A DNA stretch of 64,000 nt, taken from the NCBI GenBank assembly GCA_006503535.1, contig QYRS01000006.1:868001-932000 (forward strand). The letters are read 5' to 3'. Positions 1 to 10,408 of the stretch are shown one piece after another; position 1 is the first letter of the stretch; every line of letters begins with the position of its first letter. Source of the DNA: Arthrinium phaeospermum. Taxonomy: Eukaryota > Ascomycota > Sordariomycetes > Amphisphaeriales > Apiosporaceae. The notes beneath the pieces were generated by a model that searched no databases, had not been told where the DNA came from, and saw only the letters and a list, made by a program, of their open reading frames with translations. Made by a program: the position numbers and the translations under genes.

Positions 1-1588
1 ACATCATGGTTCACAGGTTGGGCTGGCTGAGGGGACGTTCTACCCTGCAGTGCACACAGTTCTCGGGGGGTGGTACACAAGATACGGTGCATAACGCCAT
101 GTCCGATCATGCCGCACCTGGGATCTGCTAACTTGGAAACTCTCGTAGAACTTGGGAAGAGAGCATGCATTTTCTTCGCCTCAGCCTTTATTGGATCCAT
201 GTTCAGTGGTTATCTGGTACGTCGCCACCTTATCGCCTGGGAGTTGAAGCCCACTGACACTTGATCAGCAAGCAGCGCTATATACAGGTATGAACGGGGT
301 CGGAGGTCTATCTGGATGGCGGTGGTTGTTTATATTCGACGGAATCATTACCCTACCAATGGCTCTTTGGGGCAAGTATTTGACCTCTTCTGGCCGGGCT
401 TATGCTAACCGTGTGGGCAGCCTACTACGCCCTGCCTGATCTGCCAAGCAATACGCGAGTTCGATGGCTTACGCCCGAGGAGAAGCAACTGGCACTGGAT
501 CGCATGAAGAGGGCCGGAAAGCAGTTGGATGAGCCCTTTACATTAATTGGACTGAAACGCATCCTGGGGAAGTGGCACTTCTGGGTCTACACTGCCTACT
601 ACACGTATGTTGCAGACTACCTCTGGCATGTAACTTCGAAGCTTCTAACCATACTTAGGTTCTTCATCTGCAGCGAAAACATCGGGACTTACATGAACCT
701 TTGGCTGAAGAGCCTCAATCGGTGCGTGTTGTCCATATCATTTCGTGGCTACAGCTCAAGTCCTAACTTGAACAGCTACACGGTACCTCAAATCAACAAT
801 TTCCCCACAGTAACCAACGCCATCACCATCGTGACTACGCTCGCCTACGGTTGGGTCAGCGACGGCCTCCAGATCCGAGCTCCCATTGTCTACTTCTCCC
901 TCACGGTGTGCTTCTTCGCGGCCATGAACCTGGCGATATGGGATGGTGTCCCCTTCGGTCTGAAATGGGCTTCGTTCTACATGACTGGGTAATTTATACG
1001 CCCTCACTCCGTGAGCGTTGGTTGATATACTGACATTAGCCTTTTAGTTTTGCTCAGGGGTCAGGGCCCATCTTCCTTGTAAGTCAGAAACACACTACAT
1101 TGGCCATATCCAGGCAGCTTTCGACTAATCACACACCCAAACCTACCCAGACCATGGTGAACGAACATTGCGCCGGAGACAGCCTCGAGCGCAAGTTCAT
1201 CCTCGGAACAACCAACTCTATCGCGTAAGAAGCAATCACCGCCGCACTAATCGCGGGGGGAAACCACATCCATCATCATTGCTGACCCTGAATTGATATT
1301 AGCTACGCGTTCAACGCCTGGATCGCCCTGGTCACATACAACACCACCTACGCCCCGCGCTTTCTGGTGGGAAACTCCGTCACGGCCGGCTTGATCATAT
1401 GCGCCGCCATGACCCTGACGGCCGCCGTCTTGCTCCAGAGGCGCGATCGTCGTGCGTATACCCATCTACATACTGACAAGATATCTGATCCCGACTGCTG
1501 ACGCGAACACACAGGTCACGGAAAGGGGGAGTTTCCCGTTGCGGGTGACGTGATGGGCGATGATACCAGAGAAAGAGATACGGCTTAA
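1..1588 (+). CDS. MFS transporter, anion:cation symporter (allantoate permease/Dal5-like) family, 5' partial
   Basis: Plasma-membrane major facilitator of the fungal ACS group, which takes up allantoate, pantothenate, nicotinate and similar anions; the substrate cannot be told here. The gene enters from the left edge. Ten exon pieces join in frame: up to 86, 149-216, 269-371, 421-604, 659-721, 776-988, 1048-1078, 1151-1224, 1303-1451 and 1515-1588. The splices rebuild family-typical stretches: LGGWYT followed by [32 protein letters not shown], the LPDLP and LTPEE loop, and [16 protein letters not shown]. The protein ends in a short hydrophilic tail with stop TAA at 1586-1588. The intron at 372-420 appears to be GC-AG. 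The first exon may itself begin at an acceptor ending at base 16. Family is secure; exact exon edges and substrate are inferred. Confidence 0.85.
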
Positions 1589-1684
1589 GTCTATTGTCAC
1601 CGTAAAGGCCGCACCGAGAGACCCGATGTCTGTTTTCCGTAGCTTAGTTGAGATACGATGGTGCGGATGAATAGTAATTAATTA

Positions 1685-3406
1685 TTATGATTTCCAAGTC
1701 ATTCGTACTCTGCTCCCAACAACGCCCGCCCGCCTCGTGACCCTCATAACGACCTCCCGATCGGGCGTCGCCATCCCCACCACCGTATCCTTCCGCTCCC
1801 TCGGCAAGACGAACGTCTCGCCCGGCCGCGGGGCCACATCCAGAGCGGAGAAGAGCCGTATGGCCACCGTGATGGCCATATTGGTCGCCAAGAACCGCCC
1901 CGGGCAGACGGTGCCAAACAAGCCGAAAACGCGCAGTTTCCTCTGTGCCTCCGGGTCTAACTTGCCCTCCTTCAGGAACCGCCCGGGTCGGAACTGGTCG
2001 GCGTCGTCGCCCCATATCTCCGGGTCGAAATGGTGCGGTGTGAGGGGCGCCAGGGCGTAGGATCCTTTGGGTAAAAAGTAGGTGTCGGCCAGGGTCGTGT
2101 CTTCCCGCACGTACCGGCCCGCGAGGAAGGTGCCGTGGAACCGCAAGACTTCGAGCCACGTCGCTTGCAGCAGGGGACACGTTTCGGAAATCTCCGACAG
2201 GTCCATGACCCCTTCCTTGTCGTCGCTCCCGGCCAGTGCAGTATCGATTTCCTGGCGAACCGAATCCAGCAGGTCTTGGTCGTTGAGGATGTGGTAAACG
2301 TACCACGTCGTCGCGCTCATGATGTTGGGTCCCAGGCCGGCAATGAGCAGGAGCTGGTAGTCGGTCCAGCCCTCGGCCGGCGCCCCGTGGCTCTGGCACA
2401 GCCGGCGGATCCGGTCCAAGAAGCCGTCCGCGATCTTCTCATCCTGTGTTTCCTGACATGACAGCTGCGTTAGTCGCTCGCGGACGATCCTCCTGGATTC
2501 CAGCAGGCTCTTGTCGATGAACCACGTTGCCGGATTATTGAGCGCACGAACGTTGAGTAAGAAGTGGCTGGGTGTGTGTTAGTAACGACGTAATAAGCTG
2601 ATGTGGGGGATGGGAACTGCATATACATACCGTAGATGCGATAAGAAGTCGGCGTCATGAAATGGGCCATCGTTGGCTCCCCAGATGACCTTGCCGACTG
2701 CACCGACTAGACATTTGAAGATACAGTCTTCGATATTGATATCTTGGGTAGAAATCTTCTTTCTGTCGAGTTTGGTCAGCATTGGGCTCTGGATGCAAAG
2801 AGGGTTCAAGAGACGTACAAGTCAGCTTGGATGTAGCCATCCACCGTTTCGGCGTAGTATCGAAGCCTGACGCCAGGTATGAACTCCTCGCGAAACATAC
2901 GTGAGGCATGCTTGCCAACCTGCCGGCTCGCCTCTTCCTCCTCCTGCAGCAGAGTCGAAGAAAACTTGCCGAACCCCAGGCTCTTTTGGAACATGTCCAA
3001 AGCCAGGGGGTTCAAGCCGACATTCTTCAACTTGGGCAGGTACTTGGCGAGCTTCGGTTGGATCAAAGTGACTTTGGCCGTCCCAATCCAGACAGTGAAA
3101 ATGGGCAACTTTGTTGACTGGCTGTTTGTGTGCTCATCAGCTGTGCTTGTTCTATTTAGTGATGAAATTTGGAGTCTCGACTTACCAAAGCTGGGTGAAG
3201 TAGCTAGAACCCTCTTTGGCATAGTGTAGAAGGGGCCCTAGAACTGGAACATGGTGTGAGACTGACACGGGGGTGATGAGAGAGCCATGCCCGATGACAG
3301 AACCCTTCTGGGGGTTAGCAGCTTTAGCACGGATCAAACATAATACCGCGAGCAGTATTAACGTGAACGGCAAATAGCCAGGCAAGGCAAGCAGTATGAC
3401 AGACAT
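1685..3406 (-). CDS. Cytochrome P450 monooxygenase, membrane-anchored
   Basis: Heme-thiolate monooxygenase of about 512 residues, a usual P450 length. Four exons: 3186-3406, 2819-3121, 2631-2762 and 1685-2567; all phases fit. The N-terminus has a hydrophobic anchor (residues about 4-25) for the ER membrane. The K-helix ExxR motif is E358-x-x-R361, the PERF-like region is FRPGRF, and the heme loop is FGLFGTVCPGRF with Cys440 as thiolate ligand. The usual I-helix AGxDT is replaced by a GLGPNIMSATTW-type stretch, as in the CYP7/CYP8-like fungal group (E-class group IV), so oxygen activation may follow that atypical pattern. It is tail-to-tail with the MFS gene and shares an upstream region with the secreted protein at 4035. 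Substrate unknown; P450 identity is firm. Confidence 0.9.
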
Positions 3407-4034
3407 CGCTGAAAAACTTTGGAAGGTCCAGAAGAACCCCTAGCAGGTCTGGTGGCTTGGGTATACTACTGCTATAAGCCAGTTTATCTTTTCAAAAGAA
3501 GGGGCGGACTGCCGCCGAGTCTAGAACACCAATCCGGTAGACCAGCAGCTAGATCGGGGCCTGGATGGTGGCAGCTGAAGGCTGGACTCGGCTAGGCCAG
3601 GAACTATCTCACCCAGCTGAATGGGCGGACAAAAACGTGGCGCTGGGCTTCGGAGCTGATGTGCCTGACTAGAGAGATGGGGTTGCTGCGAAGCTAATCT
3701 GGGGTTGGCAAAGTCTAGAGACCTGATTGGCTTGTCGGACCCAAAACGGGGTTAACAGTGCCGGCCAGCCAATTCTACCCGCCAATAGCGTGTACGTGAT
3801 TGCGCTAAGACAAAGCGCTATGGTAAATTGCAGACTAACTAAGGGTCTTGAGCAGTCGACATGCAGACATGCAGACTAGAGAATTACTTACATGATGAAT
3901 GGCGAATTCACGCAACGGGCGAATTCGCTATTAGTACTTCGAGGATTCCCGCGGGAATTTCGGGAGAAACTTCGTCGAATCTTCGCAATCAACCACCCGG
4001 AACAAAATCCCAAGCCAACCGGACCGTCAAAGCC
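3407..4034. promoter_or_regulatory. Divergent intergenic region between P450 and secreted-protein genes
   Basis: No coding potential stands out. It lies between two divergently transcribed genes and should carry both promoters. No clear TATA box was found. Confidence 0.4.
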
Positions 4035-4763
4035 ATGCATTTCTCCTGGCGCCGCGCGATACCCGCCGCCATCCTCTTCCTGGGTGCGGCGGCGGCGACG
4101 AAGTACGAGCACTCGCCGTTCGAGAGCGGCTCAGCCATGACAACAATGGTCATCGCAGACAGGTAGGTTCGTTCAGGTCATCTATCTCCCACAGCAAGCA
4201 ACAATGCTGTGATCCAAAAGCCATGCTAATTCTGTTGCACCAATATTAGATGCTCAGCCGGCATATTGGCCCCCACAAGAGCCCCCGGCCGCGCCGCCCG
4301 CCTCGCCGACTGCGCGGCGCTGAACCAGTGGACCGTCACGCCCCCGTCCAGCGTAGTCACCGAGACGATCCGGTCCCAATTCGTCGACTACACCGCCACC
4401 ACCAGCACGGAAACCCTCATCATTATCGCTACTCCCACGACCCCGGCCCCGCGTGCAAAGCGGACCGACGGCCGCGTCACCGCGACGGGTCTGGACGGGA
4501 CGGTGACGGTGCGGCCCACCGCCATGCCGGCCTACGCCTCGCGGCACTGCGGCTCGTACGAGGAGTACTTCAGCGCGTGCAGCGCGGGCGGCGTGGCGGC
4601 GGCGACGGTGACGGCGCCCGCGGCCACGACGACGGCGACGGAGACGGTGGTGATTACCCGTCTTGGCAGCTACATCTTCACCAAGTACCTGGGCGTGCCC
4701 TTCCCGTCCGTGCTGATCCCGTTCGAGATACCGATCGCCTCCACCATTGCGACAGTCAGTTGA
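4035..4763 (+). CDS. Small secreted Thr/Ala-rich protein, unknown function
   Basis: Two exons, 4035-4162 and 4250-4763, join through an intron with a GTAGGT donor and an ATTAG acceptor to give about 213 residues. Residues 1-22 form a signal peptide (basic start, then an AAILFLGAAAA core). The mature part is rich in Thr, Ala and Pro, with runs such as TATTSTETLIIIATPTTPAP that suggest O-glycosylation. Only about four cysteines are visible, including CGSYEEYFSAC, which may pair. I do not recognise the family. It could be a cell-wall or secreted effector-like protein. The ATG at 4035 was chosen because it gives a clean signal peptide; an upstream in-frame ATG (3861) would destroy it. Confidence 0.65.
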
Positions 4764-5884
4764 GGGCGGCCTCCAAGGCGCTTACATGCGTGCGTGCGTT
4801 GGGGATGGTGTTCCGTGAGCTTGGTACGGACAATTACTACTACTAATAACTTACTTCGAATGTACATAATTCACACCTAACGAATTAATGAACTCACGAT
4901 CTACAAAAACTGCATGGCACGATATATTAAGTCTTGGTACGTGTTGGGAACCAGGTGTATGGCATTATGACGCAACGGGTAACCTGCTGTTTGTGAGTCG
5001 AGACACTTGTTATGAATCAGAGCAACTGTTGATACAAAATGACAGAAAGTCGGTAACAGTCATCCTCACTAGAAACCAAATGCATCTCACCATTCCAAGT
5101 GGCAACACCAACCTGGCCCTCATGAGGAATTGGCAGTGCCTGTCCCGGATACGGTGGCGGGCAAAACGCTGGGCAAGGTGACGAGAATTAGGTGGCTGGC
5201 CACTTGTCACAATCGGTGCTGTACTTGGATTGGGGAACTAACAATGCAAGGAAAGCTCCAGCGCAAAGCGATTGTGCTCAGTTCCAAAGCTGTCAGGATC
5301 GTGTCAACCTCAAGCGTGCCCAGAAGCGGCTCATCTGGGTCGACGCCCTTCTCTTGCACTGGCTGCAGATGGTCCAGTGGGAAGGAAGCCTGGAGTAGTG
5401 CCTCCAGCTTCTGTAGCTTCCCCCATTTGGCAATGTACTCGGGGGACAGGCTGGGAAGATGGATAAGCCAGCATGATAAGCATTTGAGATACAACCCCTC
5501 ACACTTATAGCACCTTAGCAGGAGGAGCTGTTGCACGGCCGAGGGGACCACGGGGAGTGGAATACAGTACAACCTCGTGGTTCACTGGCCAGCTGGTAAA
5601 GGGCACCTATGCCTCAAATGCAAAATAGGACTCGGGCAGGGCCCGTCCGTTTTTTTGTTTTGGAGGTCCCGGCTTCGATCTCGATTGTTTACACATCACA
5701 ATCCAATTTTATCACACCATTCTTGTTACGTTTTTCAGTCAATTAAGTGATTGTATTCTTGCCCTTAGGGCGCATTACTCTTAATTAAATGATCTCCTAC
5801 GATACAATCTCCATCCCATGCAGTTCATACCAAACAGAACGTGACTGACCCGTGAGTTTGCAGTGAGCAGGCAGTCTTCTCTCT
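4764..5884. other. Intergenic stretch without a convincing gene
   Basis: Terminal regions of two convergent genes. An open frame on the minus strand at 5207-5572 has no ATG and no recognisable domain. The 3' part holds a tRNA-like sequence (listed separately) followed by AT-rich DNA. Confidence 0.5.
5577..5695 (+). other. Degenerate tRNA-like sequence (tRNA pseudogene or SINE head)
   Basis: An A-box-like TGGCCAGCTGG lies near 5587 and a B-box-like GGCTTCGATCTC near 5670. Between them CCTAT and ATAGG can pair as an anticodon stem, but around an oversized loop. The following segment carries a T-rich insertion before the B box. The parts of a Pol III internal promoter are present, but the T-stem does not pair well, so this is not called a functional tRNA. 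Confidence 0.3.
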
Positions 5885-7366
5885 CTAGATTTTCGCCACC
5901 CGCACAATCACTCTGCGCCAAGTTGCCAGGGCCGGTGTACCGTCATCCACCACCCGAAGCATGATGTGAATATCCCTCCCCTCGGCACCTTCGGGAACCA
6001 CGAAGCGTACATCCTGCGCCGTGGCGTCGTCCAAGGTAATGGCGTCGACCCACCCGACGCCCACGACGCCCGTGTCCTGCGACCACGCGTAGCTCAGCGC
6101 GTCCCCATCCGGGTCCGCGGTGCCCTCCCCACTAATTGTCACCTCAGCCCCCGGAGCCGCCTCCACTACAGCGACCTGGTGGGAGCTGTCGCCGTTGACC
6201 ACCACCGTGGGGTTCCGATTCCCACTGCCGGTCGTAGCCCACTCGATGCGGGAAACGAAGTCGTTCATCTGGTCCTGCACGGTTCTCGAGATGGCTTCCC
6301 TGCACCGCGCGGCCGCATCGTCGTCGCGCGCGTCCATGTAGGCCCGGGTCGTGTTGTCAAAAGACAGCGCGTCGACGAACCGGCCCCCGAAGCCCCACTG
6401 CGACGGGTCTTCCGGGTCGTTCACGCCCGGCCAGGCGTACACCCAGCTGGACGTGTCGCCCTCGACCGTGTACTTGTAGTTAGGGTAGATGGAGCCCAGC
6501 GCCCCCTTGCCTTGAACCCCGGTCTGATACTGGGACCACCTGTCTCTGGTTTGCCGACCGAGGTAGCGCCAAGCCGTCTCGCTCCAGATGTAAAACAGCT
6601 TGGAGCCGAACGTCTTTCGCATCCAGGTCTGCGCCGTCTTCGGGACGTCGGTGTAGTCGTCATTCGGGTAGAAGGCGCGGTCCTGGTCCGTGATGGTATT
6701 GATGCGGACCCGAGACAGGAACGCGTCGACCTCGTCGGTGGGGCGCGTCTTCTGGACGTCCCAAAGCGATTGGGCCAGGGTGTTGCCGCTACCCCAGAAC
6801 GAGACCCACACCGGCCTCGCGTACGGGTCCTCCCGGTCGATAACCGAGGTAACGAGCCGGCTGCCATTCGTCGCCTTGTCGTCGCCCACGCCCCCCATGC
6901 CGCGCGTGGTCTGGCCCTCGGCCACGACGCCGCGCAGGTAGGCCGGGCTGGGCCAGTACCCCACGAATTGGTCCGTCTCGTCGTCCAGGAACGCGGTCTG
7001 GCCGCTGCGCTTCATCAGGTTGGGCAGGTCCTTTTCGTAGGCGTCGATGACGTCGAAGATGCGGTACATCTCGGTGCTGTTGTCGAGGTTCCAGCCCGTC
7101 ACGGCGACGATGCCGTCGATCTGGAACATGTCGGCCACCGCCAGCAGGTGGACCAGAGACTGCATGTCGTCGGGCTCGACGTCGGACCCGACGACGTCCG
7201 TCATGGCGATCATTCGAGGCTTCGGTGTTGTCGCTGAATCAGCGCGAGCTCCGGGGCCGTTGTTGCGGCCTGTGAGAGCTGGCATTGAGACGGGGGTAGC
7301 TGTTGTCGTCAAAGCCATCAGGCTGAGGCAAAATAGGCCCAACGTTTTCCAAACTGACCTCGCCAT
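5885..7366 (-). CDS. Secreted Sde182-like protein (DUF1593 nucleoside-hydrolase-like plus Ig-like C-terminal domain)
   Basis: Single-exon gene, 493 residues from the ATG at 7366. An upstream in-frame ATG would add 30 residues ahead of the signal peptide, so it was not used. Residues 1-23 are a signal peptide with an LGLFCLSLMALTTTATP core. Residues about 50-370 match the DUF1593 (Sde182-like, nucleoside-hydrolase-like) domain, beginning RMIAMTDVVGSDVEPDDMQS, an acidic cluster like the metal site of nucleoside hydrolases. The remaining C-terminus (about 395-493) reads as an Ig-like domain with the DPDGDALSYAW signature. Sde182 was named for cellulose binding in a marine bacterium; fungal members are secreted and uncharacterised. 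Likely acts outside the cell on plant or microbial polymers, or on nucleosides. Confidence 0.85.
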   Translation of the reverse strand: MARSVWKTLGLFCLSLMALTTTATPVSMPALTGRNNGPGARADSATTPKPRMIAMTDVVGSDVEPDDMQSLVHLLAVADMFQIDGIVAVTGWNLDNSTEMYRIFDVIDAYEKDLPNLMKRSGQTAFLDDETDQFVGYWPSPAYLRGVVAEGQTTRGMGGVGDDKATNGSRLVTSVIDREDPYARPVWVSFWGSGNTLAQSLWDVQKTRPTDEVDAFLSRVRINTITDQDRAFYPNDDYTDVPKTAQTWMRKTFGSKLFYIWSETAWRYLGRQTRDRWSQYQTGVQGKGALGSIYPNYKYTVEGDTSSWVYAWPGVNDPEDPSQWGFGGRFVDALSFDNTTRAYMDARDDDAAARCREAISRTVQDQMNDFVSRIEWATTGSGNRNPTVVVNGDSSHQVAVVEAAPGAEVTISGEGTADPDGDALSYAWSQDTGVVGVGWVDAITLDDATAQDVRFVVPEGAEGRDIHIMLRVVDDGTPALATWRRVIVRVAKI

Positions 7367-8535
7367 CTTGACCAAGGTGTAATGAACGGTGTGGTTTTGG
7401 GGGATCGGAAAAGATGACAGCACTAAGTAACCATCGCCTTGGGAGCTGATTCGCAACCCATTTTATAGCTCGGCCAAGTCGCGAAACCTCGGCCCCCTTC
7501 GCCAATCTACAGCAGATCCACACTCTCCATCACGAGCCGGTGGGGGAGGGGGCTCTCCACGCGGGGTACCGATCAATAGTCGCGTCTTTTGCGGGGTGGG
7601 TGGGAATACTCCAGATCGTGGGGAAGGGCCATCTCCACAACTCACTTCTCGCAAAGGATATGCGGCAAGCGGTAGGTGATCATCAACCTCACGGCGACTC
7701 GTTGTTGGGGTAGTGTTGCGTCAGTAGCAAGGATACTCCACAGCTGCCCTGGCAGAAGGGCCTTGGCGCTTGGGATTCATGACCGAGGTGACATGGATCT
7801 TGACCGGCGGTGAGAAAAGGCAGTGGAGCAAGAATATTCAGGCTAAATAGGATGGCTATTTAAGAAGAATAAAACAATACCCAGCTTAGCTATGTAACGT
7901 TAAAAACGTAGCTTTCAACATTAAGTCACGAAAGACTTGATGAACTTATAATGACCAGTCGGATCCCGCAGGAAGAGAAGGTTGGGTTCATGGCGACGGG
8001 GTCTAACTGTGCAAGACGATGCGCATCTCCGAGATCAAATGCAACGTAGATTAACTGTCAGCGTCGTAGTGCAGATAGTATGAACTCCATTATAGGCTTC
8101 CAATTCGTCGGTTTCGGCTTGGCTGGGGCTGGGCGGGTGGTCTAGACCAGAGCGTCGAGTGGACGCAACGTGCCGCTTAAATTGGCTGTTTGCGCGGCTG
8201 AGCCCAGTGATTGGTTTTGTTTACCATGATGTGTAACGATTCCGGCATGGTCCCGGCCATTGCAGCGGCACACTGCTGCTGACATGCATATTTACGCCGT
8301 ATCCCGTCACGAGAAGTGAAAAGTCCAACAGCCCCTCAGGCACCAAAACACGCATGTCGGGTTCTCTTGCCGCCATGATTTGATTCGAAAAGGAAGTCCC
8401 AACGACAGCCGATGGCTCGTGGGCAGGTTGCTATATAAGGTGCATCATCCTAGAGAATCTCTATCCATCACCATTTTACTCCTCATCATCACCCTATTCT
8501 GAATAATTGCTATTGTCTTAATCAGTAGGTCAACT
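7367..8535. promoter_or_regulatory. Divergent promoter region with TATA box
   Basis: Separates the Sde182-like gene (minus) from the FAD oxidoreductase gene (plus). A TATATAA element at 8433-8439 lies about 100 bp before the ATG at 8536, a normal fungal core-promoter position. No other feature is evident. Confidence 0.5.
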
Positions 8536-10080
8536 ATGATGGCATACTCTTGGCTCCGCATCTTCGGCATCGTCGCTCTACTTAGCAACAGTGCCTCCTC
8601 CGCAAGCACGGCTTCAAGCAATGTCCTCAAAACGGATGTCGTTATCGTAGGCGGCGGCGCCGGCGGAGCTCACGCGGCTTTGAGACTTAAGGATATGGGG
8701 AAAAGCATTGTTTTGATTGAGCAGGAAGACATCCTAGTGAGTACTAACGCCACTTTGCCATCGACTACACGCACGCCAACCAATCTAAACCATGTGGTCT
8801 AGGGCGGTAACGTAGACAGCTACTCGCCTCCAGGCACCAGCAACTCCATGGACTTCGGCGTCTTCTCCTTCGTAGACTATGCCGGAGCGACCGCGCTGTT
8901 CGAGCGTCTGAACATTTCCACCGCGCCGCCCTCGCGGGTCCGCGCCCCGACCAAGTACGCCGACTTCGCCACGGGGGAGCCCATCCCAGGGTACACGGCG
9001 CCCGACAGTGCCGCCGCGAGGACGGCGATGGAGAAGTACTTGGTCATCTGCGAAAAGTACGAGGACATGCTGGTACCCGGGCTATGGAACTTCCCGCCCG
9101 GCGACGCCGTCCCCGAGGACCTTCTGATGCGCTTCGGGGACTTTGTAGAAACATACGGAATTGTGGATGCGGTACCCCAGATCTACTCGGTCACCGGCTT
9201 CGGCCTCGGTCGAATGGAGGACGAGCTGACCATGACGGTGATGCAAGGGTTCGGGGCCCAGATGGCGCGCTCCATGTTGGGTCGGCAGGACAACTTCGTC
9301 ACGGCCTCGCACCGGAATCAGGACGTGTACGACGCCATGGCCCGGTTGATCGGCGACGAATCCATCTTGTACGAGACGAAAGTCGTGCATTCAGTACGAA
9401 CACCGGACGACGGGGTCATCCTAACGGCCCAGAACCAGAGGACCGGCGAGGAGACGACCATCCACGCCGCCAAGCTGCTCATGGCCATCCGCCCCGTCGG
9501 CGAGGAAGCCATGCGACCATTCGACCTCGACTCGCAAGAAACGGACGTCTTCTCCAAGTTCGACTACGTGCACGTATACGCGACCCTCGTGCGCCACCCG
9601 TCACTGACGGCCGGCAACACCAGCGTCACCAACCTGCCCGCGGCCGTCGCGCCCGCCAACTACCTCGAGACGCCGCGGCTGCCCTTCCTCGGCAAGTTCG
9701 AGCTGCAGGACAACACGGCCGCGGGGCTCGAGAGCGGGGTGTTCCGGTCCCTCGTGATCGGCACCAAGGACTTTGGCTACGCCGACGCCCGGGAGCTGCT
9801 GCAGTCCTCGCTGGACCGGCTGATTGAGCAGGGTGTCTTGCCCCGTTCGTCATCCGAAGAAGAACAGCAGCCTGTCGAGATAGTGGCGATCTCGGACCAC
9901 GGCCCGATGGCCCTGCGCGTTTCGGCCGAGGAGCATAGGAGAGGCTTTCACCAGAGGCTGTATGCGCTCCAGGGCCATCGGTCGACTTGGTGGACGGGCG
10001 CGGCGTTTTCGAGCCACTTTCAGACCATCATCTGGGAGTTCAACGAAGGTCTCTTGTCGCGGATGCTGGGAGGCAAGTAA
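8536..10080 (+). CDS. Secreted FAD-dependent oxidoreductase (flavin amine-oxidase-like)
   Basis: Two exons, 8536-8736 and 8803-10080 (phase-0 intron, GTGAGT donor), give 492 residues. A signal peptide covers residues 1-23. A Rossmann FAD-binding motif follows at about residues 36-65 (VVIVGGGAGGAHAALRLKDMG, then IVLIEQE). The splice joins this to GGNVDSYSPPGTSNSMDFG, the FAD-contact region seen in flavin amine-oxidase relatives. The C-terminal half contains the ALQGHRSTWWTGAAFSSH stretch of this fungal family. Homologues are annotated as flavin-containing oxidoreductases of unknown substrate, usually secreted. It is followed 330 bp later by another flavoenzyme gene in the same direction. Fold confident; substrate unknown. 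Confidence 0.85.
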
Positions 10081-10408
10081 CACGAAACAATTAAGCGTGG
10101 GATATCATCACTAGATGTCAAAATGGAGGCTATTGTCTTCTGATCTCGGTAGCCATAATTACAGGTTGAAAGGAGAAAGCGCTGTTCTGGGGCCCGAATT
10201 TGGCAAGCGCGGGATCCCATTTTACGGGATGTAGGAATCTGGCAGCTGCCGACGTTACACGAGAAGGTGCAGGGTATGCAACAACACCACGTGATTTGAA
10301 GTGCTTTTTGTTTCCATGTGATTCATCCACTGCGCGTGTCTCATCATTGTAACTCCAACAAACTCATGATTGTACCCGCACTCTCACCGTCCTCTTCTAG
10401 CTCTCTCC
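10081..10408. other. Short intergenic region
   Basis: Contains the 3' end of the FAD oxidoreductase transcript and the promoter of the next gene. No TATA box or coding signal was recognised. Confidence 0.4.

Noticed and set aside
5207..5572. Minus-strand frame with a Cys-rich start
   Set aside because: No ATG, no domain, no splice logic.
5966..7237. Long plus-strand open frame (423 residues) opposite the Sde182-like gene
   Set aside because: Pro/Arg/His-rich shadow of a GC-rich gene on the other strand; no domain.
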